Shown here: piece after piece, positions 1-8,336 of the stretch
Layout: every line of letters begins with the position of its first letter
Numbering within the stretch: the first letter of the stretch is position 1
NCBI GenBank assembly: GCA_035934405.1
Contig: DASYXW010000088.1
Coordinates: 1 to 36,242, forward strand
Direction: 5' to 3'
Length of the DNA: 36,242 nt
Source: DASYXW01 sp035934405
GTDB taxonomy: Bacteria > Acidobacteriota > Terriglobia > UBA7540
Translations under genes and position numbers: made by a program
Notes under the pieces: model-generated
The model's database searches: none
Told to the model about the DNA's origin: nothing
The model's input: the letters and a program-made list of their open reading frames with translations, nothing else

Positions 1-80
1 CCAGGGGAGAGGGGGAACAAAAACGAGGGAAATAGCCCTCTCCGAGGGGAGAGGGTGGCCGGTAGGCCGGGTGAGGGGTC
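1..80. repeat. REP-like palindromic intergenic repeat
   Basis: CCCTCTCC at 36-43 and GGAGAGGG at 48-55 form a perfect 8-bp hairpin with a 4-base loop. A GGCC-rich stretch and GTGAGGGG follow (57-78). A related element in the opposite sense lies at 13570-13620. Elements of this composition recur between genes in many high-GC genomes. No coding role is seen. Confidence 0.6.
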
Positions 81-136
81 ACGTTTATAGGTCCCCTCCT
101 TAGGCTTCTTTCTAACGCGCATTAATGTCACCAAGT

Positions 137-160
137 ACTAGCCACTAGCCACTAGCCACT
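137..160. repeat. Heptamer tandem repeat ACTAGCC (about 3.4 copies)
   Basis: Three exact copies of ACTAGCC at 137-143, 144-150 and 151-157, then a partial fourth, end 10 bases before the patatin ribosome-binding site. Copy number could vary between strains, and the repeat would lie in the 5' leader if transcription starts upstream. Confidence 0.75.
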
Positions 161-169
161 TGTCTTGTG

Positions 170-176
170 AAGGAGG
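170..176 (+). promoter_or_regulatory. Shine-Dalgarno site fixing the patatin start
   Basis: AAGGAGG lies 5 bases before ATG 182. An upstream in-frame GTG at 167 would place this site inside the coding region, so the ATG is preferred. Confidence 0.8.
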
Positions 177-181
177 TCGTT

Positions 182-1186
182 ATGCCTGGAACGATACGCG
201 TGCTCTCGATTGACGGCGGCGGAATCCGCGGCGTGATCCCCGCCATGGTTCTGGCGGAAATGGAGCGGCGGACGCGCAAGCCTGCCGCCGAGCTTTTCGA
301 CCTGATTGCCGGCACTTCCACCGGCGGCATCCTGGCGCTGGCGCTTACCAAGCCCGGCAGCGGGGGGAAGCCGCAATACAGCGCGGCGGACCTGATTGGC
401 CTTTACGAGCAAAAGGGGTCCACGATTTTCGCGCGTTCGTTGTGGCACACCGTGGTCTCGGCCGACGAGCTGCGGCGGCCCAAGTACACAGAAAAGGGTA
501 TTGAAACCGTGCTCGAGCAGTACTTCGGCGAGGCGCGTTTCAAGGACGCGGTCACGCCGGTGATGATCACGAGTTACAACATCGAGACCCGCGCGCCTTA
601 CTTCTTCAAGAGCTGGCGTGCCGTCGCCGACGCCACCTGCGACTTTCCCATGCGCGCGGTGGCGCGCGCCACCTCCGCCGCCCCCACGTACTTTCCGCCC
701 GCCAAACTGGACGTGCCGGACCAGACCAATTACGCCGCGCTCATCGATGGCGGCGTTTTTGCCAACAACCCCACACTCTGCGCCTACGCCGAAGCGCGAA
801 TCCTGCATCGCGAGGCCAATGACTTTCTAGTGGTCTCGCTCGGGACAGGGCAGCATACGCGCTCCATCCCCTATGACGAGGCGCAGAATTGGGGCCTGGT
901 GGAGTGGGCGCAGCCGCTCCTCAGCGTGGTGTTTGACGGCGTCAGCAGCACGGTGGAATACCAGATCAACGAGTTGGTGGGCGCCAGCCGCTACTTCCGT
1001 TTTCAGGCCGACTTGAAGATGGGAAGCGACGACATGGATAACGCCACCCAATCCAATATCCATGCGCTGAAGGTGCTGGCGCAGCAGGAAATCATCGAGA
1101 AGAGCGGCAGCATCCTGGCGACGCTGTGCGCCCAATTGGACACGCCGGCCATTCCGCCGGGTGCGGCGTCAGGAGCAAGGCCGTGA
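182..1186 (+). CDS. Patatin-like phospholipase family protein
   Basis: Predicted serine acyl hydrolase of 334 residues that would cleave acyl esters of lipids with a Ser-Asp dyad. Seen: the glycine-rich oxyanion motif DGGGIRG at residues 11-17, the nucleophile elbow GTSTGG with Ser46, and the second catalytic motif DGG with Asp189 followed by VFANNP. The whole patatin domain is present. No signal peptide is visible, so the enzyme is probably cytoplasmic or peripheral to the membrane. The start is set by AAGGAGG 5 bases upstream. The stop overlaps the next gene's GTG start (GTGA), so the two are probably translationally coupled. Known: bacterial patatins range from lipid turnover enzymes to toxins and anti-phage effectors. 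No nucleotide cyclase or other defence gene lies beside this one, so a housekeeping or lipid-turnover role is the safer inference. Confidence 0.9.
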   Translation: MPGTIRVLSIDGGGIRGVIPAMVLAEMERRTRKPAAELFDLIAGTSTGGILALALTKPGSGGKPQYSAADLIGLYEQKGSTIFARSLWHTVVSADELRRPKYTEKGIETVLEQYFGEARFKDAVTPVMITSYNIETRAPYFFKSWRAVADATCDFPMRAVARATSAAPTYFPPAKLDVPDQTNYAALIDGGVFANNPTLCAYAEARILHREANDFLVVSLGTGQHTRSIPYDEAQNWGLVEWAQPLLSVVFDGVSSTVEYQINELVGASRYFRFQADLKMGSDDMDNATQSNIHALKVLAQQEIIEKSGSILATLCAQLDTPAIPPGAASGARP

Positions 1187-1971
1187 CCAAGGCCGCAGCG
1201 ACCGGCCGGAATGGCGGGTTCGCGGGATTCACTCCCGAATCCTTCCGCTTTTTCCGCGACCTCGAACGCAACAATAACAAGCCCTGGTTTGACGAGAACC
1301 GCTCGCGCTATGACACGCATGTGACGGGCGCCTTTCGCGGACTGCTCGGGGCGATCGAGCGGGCCTGCCTCCGTCTCAATCCGCACTTTGAAACCTCCGG
1401 CAAAACCAACGGCAATTTCTCGCGCATCAACCGCGACATCCGCTTCAGCAAAGACAAACGGCCCTACAAGTCGAACTACTATCTGCGCGTCTACGACGCC
1501 CGCCGGTCTCACCATACGGAGGGCTGGCTGTACGTCGGGCTCTCCGCCGAAGCACTCACCGTGGGTTATGCCGCTTACGCCTCATGGCGCAAGGGCGAGC
1601 GAAGCGCGCTCGAGACCGTTTTCCGCCCGCGATTTCAATCGCACCGCCACGCTTTCGATCGCTTGCTCAAGGACGTCGTCCGCAAGGGGCGCTACGAGAC
1701 CTACTGGCATCGCCAGGAAAAGGGCGACTGGACGCAGCACGCGGGCCTGCCGCGCCGCGATGAGGACTGGCTGACGCTTCAGGCATGGATCGCGCGCAAG
1801 GTCTTCCCGCCGAATACGCGCGGGCTCGCGAGCCCCGCCTTCGCGGCGAGGGTGGAGCAGATCTTCCGGGAGCTCTATCCGCTCTACGTCTTCACTTCCG
1901 CGCCCGGCCCCAAGTGGCAGGCCGAACTCGGCAAGTCGCGCGGGCCACGAGACCGGCGCTCGGGGCGCTGA
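1183..1971 (+). CDS. DUF2461 domain-containing protein (TIGR02453 family)
   Basis: 262 residues, function unknown. Seen: the family's N-terminal signature beginning FTPESFRFFRDL, followed by NNNKPWFDENRSRYD. The central block has the conserved NRDIRFSKDKRPYKSNYY, and a C-terminal part ends near residue 250. The GTG start at 1183 overlaps the patatin stop by four bases and has AGGAG at 1171-1175, seven bases upstream. The open frame reaches back to 1126, but that extension lies inside the patatin gene and lacks the family pattern. Known: DUF2461 proteins are widespread single-domain cytoplasmic proteins with no agreed biochemical function. The coupling to a lipase is seen, but any functional link is inference. 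Confidence 0.88.
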   Translation: MTKAAATGRNGGFAGFTPESFRFFRDLERNNNKPWFDENRSRYDTHVTGAFRGLLGAIERACLRLNPHFETSGKTNGNFSRINRDIRFSKDKRPYKSNYYLRVYDARRSHHTEGWLYVGLSAEALTVGYAAYASWRKGERSALETVFRPRFQSHRHAFDRLLKDVVRKGRYETYWHRQEKGDWTQHAGLPRRDEDWLTLQAWIARKVFPPNTRGLASPAFAARVEQIFRELYPLYVFTSAPGPKWQAELGKSRGPRDRRSGR

Positions 1972-2411
1972 CTTGGGGGAGCCATCGCGTTTTTCTTCCG
2001 CAACTTTTCCGTCGTGGCCGTGTTAGCTGTGGTGTGGCGCGACGCAATGCAGTCGGTGAAACGACGTGCTGCTTCGGGGCAGTCAGGCTGACGCTGCGTT
2101 GGATGGTTGGCTCGCAATTTTGAGTTTTCACAACGGTTTCGGATTCGCTTCGCGAGGAGCGTGATCCGAGAGAAGAGCCGGGGGCTGGCCTCTACCCCCT
2201 TGGGGGCCGGCCCCGGCCTTATCGTGCGCGGCGGGCGATAGAAGCGCCGCGAACCGATTGACGCCTTTCGATCTCCTGGGGAGTTTCCATTTCCCGGTTT
2301 CGCGTTTCCAAAATTTCCAATTTACGCCGCAACTCTTCCGCGGCGCGAGTGTTGTTACAGGCAAGGGCGCCACATTCGCGCGCTTGGCGCTCAACGGGAA
2401 GGGGAGGAGCC
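1972..2411. other. Intergenic region with one GC-rich hairpin
   Basis: No convincing gene on either strand in 440 bases. The inverted repeat GGGGCTGGCC (2181-2190) and GGCCGGCCCC (2205-2214) can form a 10-bp stem including one G-U pair. The run CCCCCTTGGGGG sits inside the loop. No T-run follows on the plus strand, so this is not a standard intrinsic terminator. Short ORFs here have no recognisable protein pattern. Confidence 0.5.
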
Positions 2412-3011
2412 ATGCGGAAGATCTGGATCTGCGCCGGCTTGCTGGTCTCATGCGCGATTAATTCGCCGGCGCAGATTCCCTCGCCCGGCGCCGAAATCTT
2501 CGGCGGCTACTCCTACACGCGAGTCGATTCCGGCGGCGGATTCAACGCTAACGGATGGGAAGGTTCCGTGACCGGGAACTTCAATCGCTCCTTCGGCCTC
2601 GAGGCCGACTTCAGTCAACATTACGCCACACCTCCGGCGGTGCCAGCCAACGGCAACTCCTTTTTTGGCCCCCACTCGAACGGCTTCACGTTTCTGTTCG
2701 GACCGCATTTCGCCTTTCGCGCCATCCCGCGGGTGAATCCCTTCGTCCACTTCTTAGTAGGCGGCACGCGGGGTACGGCGACGTTCGAGGGTCCCATCCC
2801 GATCTGCCAAGTAGTTCCTCCGTTCCCCCCGCCTGCGCCCCGGACTCAAACCTCCTTCACCACCGCGGCGGGCGGCGGCGTTGACGTGAAGGCGACGCGA
2901 TTCATCTGGATCCGCGTCATCCAGGTGGACTACCTGCGGCAGTTCTTCTCGAACGACGGCCAGAACAACGTGCGGGTTTCCGCCGGCATCGTTTTCCGCT
3001 TTGGAACGTAA
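2412..3011 (+). CDS. Outer-membrane beta-barrel protein (OmpA-like porin fold)
   Basis: 199 residues. Seen: a signal peptide (Lys-Ile start, hydrophobic core about residues 4-15, likely cleavage after SPAQ near residue 21). The mature protein alternates Gly/aromatic-rich strands such as EIFGGYSYTRV, GFTFLFGPHFAF and PFVHFLVGGTRG, and ends with strand ...VSAGIVFRFGT. That pattern is typical of eight-stranded barrels that fold in the outer membrane, and it supports a Gram-negative envelope. The ATG is chosen because GGGGAGGAG lies just upstream (2401-2409) and the signal peptide begins there. The longer frame from 2349 would bury the signal sequence. No substrate can be assigned. A Pro-rich loop (about residues 137-148) may be surface exposed. 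Confidence 0.82.
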   Translation: MRKIWICAGLLVSCAINSPAQIPSPGAEIFGGYSYTRVDSGGGFNANGWEGSVTGNFNRSFGLEADFSQHYATPPAVPANGNSFFGPHSNGFTFLFGPHFAFRAIPRVNPFVHFLVGGTRGTATFEGPIPICQVVPPFPPPAPRTQTSFTTAAGGGVDVKATRFIWIRVIQVDYLRQFFSNDGQNNVRVSAGIVFRFGT

Positions 3012-3097
3012 TGACGGCCCGCGAGCCGTCCAATGCCGCGCTGTGTTTTCCGTTTCTGCTAGACTAGTCCTTCACATCGAGAGCGTGGAGGTCTGTG

Positions 3098-3709
3098 GTG
3101 AAGCGCAGCGCATGGCGTGGACTGCTGGCGCTGGCCCCGCTGGCGCTGGGGTCGGCAATATGGACCGCGCCGGTTCGTCTGGCGCATTGTACCCAGGCCG
3201 GCGGGCAGAATCCGCAACAGCCACCGCCGCCGCAGGCGCAGCCGGGCCAGCCGTCCGGACAAAACCAGCAAGGTCAGCCGCCGCCCACACTGCGAAGGCC
3301 GGGGGACGAAGGCCAGCCGATGCCGGGCGAGCCGGGCCCGATGCGAGGTCCCCACGCCGCAAACACCAGCGACCCACGCCGACTGCTGCGCGTGAAGACC
3401 GTCTACATCGAGGACATGGACAACAAGTTGAACGACAGCCTGGCCGCCGGTATGGCAGGCCAACAGCCGTTCCGGGTGGTCTCGGATCGCCGGCAAGCGG
3501 ACGCGTTGCTGCACGGCAGTTGCCTTGACTCCGCCCGAAAAAAGCTCGTGGACTCGGAAGTCTACCTGACCGGGCTTCACGGAGAGCCCATCTGGATGGA
3601 TATCGTCCGCCGTCCGTACAAGCCGCCACCGCTCGCCCAAGCGGTGGCGGAGAGCGCCACGGCCATCGTCGAGGACCTTAAGGAGAGCGTCCAGGAAGCG
3701 CGGCATTAG
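3098..3709 (+). CDS. Secreted Pro/Gln-rich conserved hypothetical protein
   Basis: 203 residues, not assigned to a named family. Seen: a basic then hydrophobic N-terminus (residues 2-30) consistent with a signal peptide. A low-complexity Pro/Gln/Gly linker follows (about 37-85), then a folded C-terminal domain (about 95-203) beginning RRLLRVKTVYIEDMDNKL and containing VVSDRRQADALLHGS. That pattern, a strand-helix unit with 'ADA...G', resembles small periplasmic domains common in Acidobacteriota, though I cannot name one. GTG at 3098 is preferred because GGAGG at 3087-3091 is 6 bases upstream; the neighbouring in-frame GTG at 3095 is also possible. The gene is monocistronic in appearance, 105 bases before the next ORF. 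Confidence 0.65.
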   Translation: MKRSAWRGLLALAPLALGSAIWTAPVRLAHCTQAGGQNPQQPPPPQAQPGQPSGQNQQGQPPPTLRRPGDEGQPMPGEPGPMRGPHAANTSDPRRLLRVKTVYIEDMDNKLNDSLAAGMAGQQPFRVVSDRRQADALLHGSCLDSARKKLVDSEVYLTGLHGEPIWMDIVRRPYKPPPLAQAVAESATAIVEDLKESVQEARH

Positions 3710-3814
3710 TCGCTGAGACGCGCGCCGGGGCCTGACCCGAAGTTGCTTTTGGGGCCGATTCTTAGTTACCCTCAGTAATTGCCCGTATGACACTTTTCCT
3801 GACCAGGAGCTTTA

Positions 3815-5509
3815 ATGGCTGACGATACGCTTTACACGTTTCCCCCGGCACCAGCCGATGGCCTCGCGGAGTGGCCAGGCTCGCCGCTCGGAGTCTCGAA
3901 CACCATCACGCGCACCAAGGGTCGGACGGCGGTCCACAACAAGACGGTGGACGCGACGCCGGGTTTGCTGGAAAAACTCCTGAAGAGCGCCCGCGACCAC
4001 ATGGCCGCTATTGAGGGCAAGCGCGCCGCCGGGGCCGTCCGCCAGAGCGACGTGGTGATTCATGGCATCCGCGTGCGCGCCATCACCAACAGCCACCACC
4101 TGCACGACTTCTGGGTGGACAACTGGTACAGTCCGGAGGAGTGGCAGCGCCTGACGGGAACCGCGCCCGCCGCCGAGCCGCGCATCATGGTCTACGCGCT
4201 CCACGGCGTCGCGGCGGAGCAGGAGGCGGCGTACTACAGCCGCGCCTCGAACACCATCGTCTTTTTCAACACCTCCTATTACGGCCAGTTGAAGAGCTGG
4301 GTGCTGGGAGCGGTGGGACGCGTCCTAGCCGCCGAGTACGGCATTCACAGCATCCATGGCGCCTGCGTGGAGCAAGCCGGCAAGGGCGTGCTCTATATCG
4401 CGCCGACGGGCACTGGCAAATCCACCAGCTCCTACGGCCTGATGACCTACCCGAAGACGCGCTTTCATTCCGACGACTGGGTGTACGTCCGTTACACCTA
4501 CACAGCGCGCGACGGGCGGCGGCTGTTCGTGCTGGGCGCCGAGGGATCGGACGGATCGCGCGCCCGAGGGTACCAAGTCTACCGCTGGATCGAGCGTCAC
4601 AAGAGCGACGCCTCGGCGCGGCTCACGGCCATGACGGCGGATAGCCATGAGATCCATCTGACGCTCGGCGAACTCGACCTTTCGAAGGAGATCGAGGCCT
4701 GGGCTTATACGTCGGAAAAGGTTTTCTACCTGCGCACCAACCTGGCAGAGAACTTTCCCATCTCGGCGGGCGAGATACTGGCTTCGAAAGAAGAGAACGT
4801 CCCCGACGTGACGCCGGCGTTTCTTGCGCGGCACGGCGCGACAGTCCGCGCCATGCTCGCGGATTTCAAAGACACGCGCAACCAGAAGCTGGGCGAGCTC
4901 TTTCGCGGCAAACGGGACGCCGAGCTCGAGCAGATTGCCGGCCGGCTCATCGCTTTTGACAATGCCCGTTCCATGCTCGACATCGCCAAGGTGCTGCCCG
5001 TGGAGCGCGTCTTCACCAATCCACTTGAGCCGTGCAAGCTGGCTGCCGTCATGCTGCTGAAGCGCAACGCCGACGACCCCACGGTGCTCGAACACGCCAA
5101 GCTCGACAAGTTCATGGAGCACTTGCTGGTCGGCGAGACGCCGGAGAAGAAGCGCGAAACCGCGTATAACGCCTACCGCGCCGTGGACGACAAGACGGAG
5201 CGGGAGTTCATTGAAGGTCTGGAGAAAAAGGTGACGCCGTCGCACTCGCTTTATTCGCTCTTCGCCCAAGCGGGTGGCATGCCGGCGTCGCTCGAAGAGG
5301 AATTCGAACTGTTCCGCGTGATGTACTACGCTGCCCGCACCTACGATTTGAACACCACCCTGCAGAAAGACCCCGCCGTGCGCGACAAGCGCGAAGCCGT
5401 CAGCCGGACGCTGGCCATCATTGCCCGCACCCTGGACGAAGAGCCGCGCGGCATCCGCCTGACCATCGAGGATTACGGCAAATACATCGCCGCCCGGTCG
5501 GGCGCTTAG
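3815..5509 (+). CDS. P-loop protein resembling HPr kinase/PEP carboxykinase ATP-binding domains
   Basis: 564 residues, no named function recognised. Seen: a Walker A motif APTGTGKST (residues 196-204, Lys202) preceded by IHGACVEQAGKGVLYI, and an acidic pair FHSDDW (Asp220-Asp221) placed as in HprK and PEPCK-type kinases. An N-terminal region (1-180) contains a conserved NSHHLHDFWVDNWY patch. The C-terminal half (about 330-564) is helical and charged. There are no membrane segments, so it should be cytoplasmic. ATG 3815 has CAGGAGC about six bases upstream. Known: HprK phosphorylates HPr Ser46, and PEPCK shares its fold. This protein is much longer than HprK (about 310-330) and lacks an obvious HprK signature, so it is probably a distinct family using the same ATP site. 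The substrate is unknown. Confidence 0.7.
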   Translation: MADDTLYTFPPAPADGLAEWPGSPLGVSNTITRTKGRTAVHNKTVDATPGLLEKLLKSARDHMAAIEGKRAAGAVRQSDVVIHGIRVRAITNSHHLHDFWVDNWYSPEEWQRLTGTAPAAEPRIMVYALHGVAAEQEAAYYSRASNTIVFFNTSYYGQLKSWVLGAVGRVLAAEYGIHSIHGACVEQAGKGVLYIAPTGTGKSTSSYGLMTYPKTRFHSDDWVYVRYTYTARDGRRLFVLGAEGSDGSRARGYQVYRWIERHKSDASARLTAMTADSHEIHLTLGELDLSKEIEAWAYTSEKVFYLRTNLAENFPISAGEILASKEENVPDVTPAFLARHGATVRAMLADFKDTRNQKLGELFRGKRDAELEQIAGRLIAFDNARSMLDIAKVLPVERVFTNPLEPCKLAAVMLLKRNADDPTVLEHAKLDKFMEHLLVGETPEKKRETAYNAYRAVDDKTEREFIEGLEKKVTPSHSLYSLFAQAGGMPASLEEEFELFRVMYYAARTYDLNTTLQKDPAVRDKREAVSRTLAIIARTLDEEPRGIRLTIEDYGKYIAARSGA

Positions 5510-5589
5510 TCACCCTGCCTCCGGCTCCTCCGAATAATCTCCTCCGCGTATTAGTCGCATACGTATCTACTGTTGGCTAATTAAAACTA

Positions 5590-5598
5590 TGGTAATAT
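5590..5598 (+). promoter_or_regulatory. Candidate extended -10 promoter
   Basis: TGGTAATAT matches an extended -10 form (TGn then TAATAT) in an AT-rich 30-base stretch, 25 bases before the receiver gene. A TTGGCT at 5573-5578 is a weak -35 with short spacing (14 bases). Plausible but unproven. Confidence 0.35.
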
Positions 5599-5622
5599 GT
5601 TCGCGAGTCTGGAGGCGTAGTC

Positions 5623-6033
5623 ATGGGAAACCACGTATGGCGCGTACTGCTGGCCGAAGACGACCGGTTTCTGCGCAAAGCCACCGAGGCGGCGCTGCGG
5701 CGCGGTGGCTTCACGGTGCTCGCCGCGTCCGACGGCGAGGAAGCCCTCAGAATGGCTCGCGCCGAAGCCCCCGATATCGTCCTGCTTGACATGATCATGC
5801 CTAAGGTTCAAGGCTTCGAGGTGCTGCGGGAGATCAAGAAGAATCCCGGCACCGCTTCGATTCCGGTCATCATCCTCAGCAATCTGGGCCAGGAGAGCGA
5901 CTCGAAATCCGCTCTCGAGATGGGAGCGGCCGACTACTGGGTAAAGGCCAATATGGCGCTGGGCGATCTGGTTAAGCGTGTGGCCAGCGTACTGGGCACA
6001 GGGGTGGCAGTGAATGAAGGGTCTGCAGGTTAG
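5623..6033 (+). CDS. Single-domain response regulator (CheY-like receiver)
   Basis: 136 residues, one receiver domain and no output domain. Seen: the acidic pocket AEDD (Asp13, Asp14), phosphoacceptor Asp56 in VLLDMIMPK, Ser86 in the Thr/Ser position, and Lys108 in DYWVKA. All residues for aspartate phosphorylation are present. GGAGG at 5611-5615 lies eight bases before the ATG. The 3' end overlaps the next gene by 20 bases, so the receiver and the assembly ATPase are very likely co-transcribed. Known: stand-alone receivers often control pili or twitching by binding partners. Inferred: it may regulate the ATPase encoded next. No histidine kinase lies in the window. Confidence 0.9.
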   Translation: MGNHVWRVLLAEDDRFLRKATEAALRRGGFTVLAASDGEEALRMARAEAPDIVLLDMIMPKVQGFEVLREIKKNPGTASIPVIILSNLGQESDSKSALEMGAADYWVKANMALGDLVKRVASVLGTGVAVNEGSAG

Positions 6034-7765
6034 CGAAGACGAACTCAAGACTCTGCTCGTCAGCCAGCTCGAGATACTGGGCGAGGAGGAGTTCGATGCC
6101 GCCCGCGACGTGGCGAGGCGTCTTCGCGCCTCGGTGGGACAGGTGCTAGTGGACCGGGGCCGGGTGCCCCACGGGTTCCTGCTGGAGCAGCTCGCCCAAT
6201 TCTGGGGGGTGGACTACATCGACCTTCGAGTGGCCGACGTCAAACCCCAGGCGCTACGCACCCTGCCCGAGGACTTCGCGCGCGCCAACACCCTGGTCCC
6301 ATTTGACCTTGAAGGAAAGCAGCTCCGCGTGGCCATGTGCGACCCGCGGAACCGCGCCCTCATCGAAGAGATCCGGCGCAAGACCCGGCTCGATCCGGTT
6401 CCGTCTCTTGCCCCGGCGCCTGCCATCCTGCGCGCTCAACTGCTCTACAAGCCTCACATTCGCGAAATGATGAAATACGCCGGCCCGGATGGCGCCCGCG
6501 CCCCGGAAAACGGCGCGCAGGCTCAATCCGCAGCCTCGCCGCGCCTCGCTCCGAGCGAGCTGGTGAACCAATTGCTCGATTACGCCGCCCTCACCCATTG
6601 CTCCGACATTCACATCGAGCCTTATGAAGTGGAAGGGATCGTTCGCTTTCGCATCGACGGCGTGCTGCAGGAAGCCATGACGCTCCCCACTGACGAGCTT
6701 CCTGGCATCGTGTCGCGCATCAAGGTGCTGGCCGGCATGAGGATCGACGAGCGCCGGGCGCCGCAGGACGGCCGCTTCGAAGCCAATCTCGGCGGCCTGA
6801 AGTTTGACCTGCGCGTTTCTTCGCTCCCCACGCAGTGGGGAGAGAAAATCGTGATGCGGGCCTTGTCCAAGGATTTCATCTCCTATGACCTCGAAGACCT
6901 CGGCCTCGCCGCCTCCGATTACGCCATCTTGCTTCGCAACCTGCTGCGGCCTTATGGCATGCTCCTGGTCACCGGCCCCACCGGTTCCGGCAAGAGCACC
7001 AGCCTCTACGCCATGCTCACCCGGCTCGGCGCCGAGCGAAAGTACGCGGTGAACATCTCCACCGTCGAAGACCCGGTGGAATACGCTTTGCCGCGCATTA
7101 ATCAGTCGGCGGTGAACCCCACGGCAGGGGTCACTTTCCCGAACGCGCTGCGCGCCATGCTGCGTCAGGACCCCGACATCGTCATGGTGGGCGAGATCCG
7201 CGACCTCGACACCGCCGAAATCGCCGTCCGCGCCGCGCTGGTGGGGCGGCTGCTGCTCTCGACGTTGCACACCAATGACGCCACGGCCGCCGTCCCTCGC
7301 TTGGTAGACATGGGCATCGAGCCCTTTCTGCTGGCGTCCACCCTGGCGCTGGTGATCGGCCAGCGGCTGGTGCGGCGCATTTGCACGGGTTGCCGCGAGA
7401 GCGTGCCCCTCGATAAGACCAGCCTTGCCACGTTCCGGGCCGGGGCCGACTTCGAGCGCACCATCCAAGCGCTGCAACAGCAGGGGGCGCTGCCGAAGAC
7501 CACCGACCCGCTCTCGGGCGTCCGCCTGTTCCGCGGCCGAGGATGCATCCAGTGCCGCGGCACCGGATTCCACGGCCGCGTGGGCGTCTTCGAGCTCTTC
7601 GAGCTGAATGAGGAGATCCGCAAGATGATCATGCAGCGCAAGGACGCCGCCAGCATCCGCGCCGCTGCTGTCGACGCGGGGATGAAGACCCTGTTCCAGG
7701 ACGGCCTCGCCAAGGTCTTCCTCGGCCAGACGTCGCTCGAAGAAGTGGCTCGCGTGGCGCTATGA
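6014..7765 (+). CDS. GspE/PilB family type IV pilus or type II secretion assembly ATPase
   Basis: 583 residues, the usual length for PilB/GspE. Seen in order: an N-terminal MshEN-like domain (about 20-150) and the central N2 region with SDIHIEPYE. The Walker A motif GPTGSGKST spans residues 321-329 (Lys327). The Asp box, Walker B in LRQDPDIVMVGEIRD, and the His box LLSTLHTNDA follow. A tetracysteine zinc site (Cys457, Cys460, Cys511, Cys514) is complete. The enzyme would be a cytoplasmic hexamer driving pilin polymerisation or pseudopilus extension. It overlaps the receiver gene by 20 bases. No pilM, pilT, pilC or pilin gene is in the window, so PilB and GspE cannot be separated with certainty. 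Only a weak ribosome-binding site is visible, consistent with coupling. Confidence 0.93.
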   Translation: MKGLQVSEDELKTLLVSQLEILGEEEFDAARDVARRLRASVGQVLVDRGRVPHGFLLEQLAQFWGVDYIDLRVADVKPQALRTLPEDFARANTLVPFDLEGKQLRVAMCDPRNRALIEEIRRKTRLDPVPSLAPAPAILRAQLLYKPHIREMMKYAGPDGARAPENGAQAQSAASPRLAPSELVNQLLDYAALTHCSDIHIEPYEVEGIVRFRIDGVLQEAMTLPTDELPGIVSRIKVLAGMRIDERRAPQDGRFEANLGGLKFDLRVSSLPTQWGEKIVMRALSKDFISYDLEDLGLAASDYAILLRNLLRPYGMLLVTGPTGSGKSTSLYAMLTRLGAERKYAVNISTVEDPVEYALPRINQSAVNPTAGVTFPNALRAMLRQDPDIVMVGEIRDLDTAEIAVRAALVGRLLLSTLHTNDATAAVPRLVDMGIEPFLLASTLALVIGQRLVRRICTGCRESVPLDKTSLATFRAGADFERTIQALQQQGALPKTTDPLSGVRLFRGRGCIQCRGTGFHGRVGVFELFELNEEIRKMIMQRKDAASIRAAAVDAGMKTLFQDGLAKVFLGQTSLEEVARVAL

Positions 7766-7766
7766 G

Positions 7767-7790
7767 GTAGCGCCGGCATCCTGCCGGCAG
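7767..7790. repeat. REP-like hairpin repeat GTAGCGCCGGCATC
   Basis: GCCGGCA (7772-7778) and TGCCGGC (7782-7788) form a perfect 7-bp stem with a TCC loop directly after the ATPase stop. The element sits between convergent genes and may end transcription from both sides, although no T-run is present. A sister copy (13 of 14 bases) starts at 8838. Confidence 0.6.
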
Positions 7791-7847
7791 TCCAGGGGCA
7801 TGAGCAAATGGCTCCTCCCATGGGCTTGCGACGTGCCGTTGCGGAGT

Positions 7848-8333
7848 CTAGATCGCATACGGACTGGCGCGCCGCCCGGTGAGTAGGTGCAGGTAGGCGC
7901 CGGCCTGGGCACGATGGTGGATCTCGTGGTCGGTGATGCCGTAGAGCATCACCACCACCTTGCGCCGGATGTTGAAGGCGTCGTTCCTTCGCTCCTCTTC
8001 CCAGCGCTCTAGTGGAAACGACGTCGCGGCGCGAAGCGTTTCCTGGTGGGCCTCTTCGAGCTTCGCCAGTTCATCCTGGAGTGATTTCACTTCGCCGAGG
8101 ATGCGCGAGAGTCCCAGCGGCACGCGCCTTTCGTAGTATCCCCAGTTGCCTTCGAGCGCCACCGCGCGCACCCCTTCCTCGCTCATCCAGATGTGCCGTG
8201 CGATTTCGCCCAGCGAAAGCATGCCCTCGGCCGGACGCCAACCGATCTGCTCCGGCGAAATCTTGCCGAGCACGTCAAGCGTCCCCGCGTGGATCGCCTG
8301 CTTGTGCTTCAGGTAGAACTCTTTGATGTCCAT
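7848..8333 (-). CDS. DinB family protein (putative metal-dependent enzyme)
   Basis: 161 residues, a four-helix bundle of the DinB/YfiT-like superfamily. Seen: IARHIW in helix 2 and DHEIHHRAQAGAYLHLL near residues 132-150, which supply the His residues that bind a divalent metal in this superfamily. Length is typical. The ATG lies three bases after the peroxiredoxin stop, so the genes are translationally linked. Known: members include thiol S-transferases (bacillithiol or mycothiol dependent) and proteins induced by DNA damage; most are uncharacterised. Inferred: the position behind a peroxiredoxin fits a thiol or detoxification role, but the sequence does not prove it. Confidence 0.85.
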   Translation of the reverse strand: MDIKEFYLKHKQAIHAGTLDVLGKISPEQIGWRPAEGMLSLGEIARHIWMSEEGVRAVALEGNWGYYERRVPLGLSRILGEVKSLQDELAKLEEAHQETLRAATSFPLERWEEERRNDAFNIRRKVVVMLYGITDHEIHHRAQAGAYLHLLTGRRASPYAI

Positions 8334-8336
8334 GTC

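Noticed and set aside
137..160. Short regular repeats as a CRISPR array
   Set aside because: The units are adjacent heptamers without spacers. The same holds for the ATTGACTC repeats at 35914-35959.
182..1186. Patatin gene as part of a CBASS-type anti-phage system
   Set aside because: No nucleotide cyclase, ubiquitin-like or HORMA/TRIP13 gene is next to it. The neighbour is DUF2461 instead.
6254..7573. A 439-codon minus-strand frame
   Set aside because: It is a shadow of the PilB/GspE ATPase gene, whose motifs are all on the plus strand.
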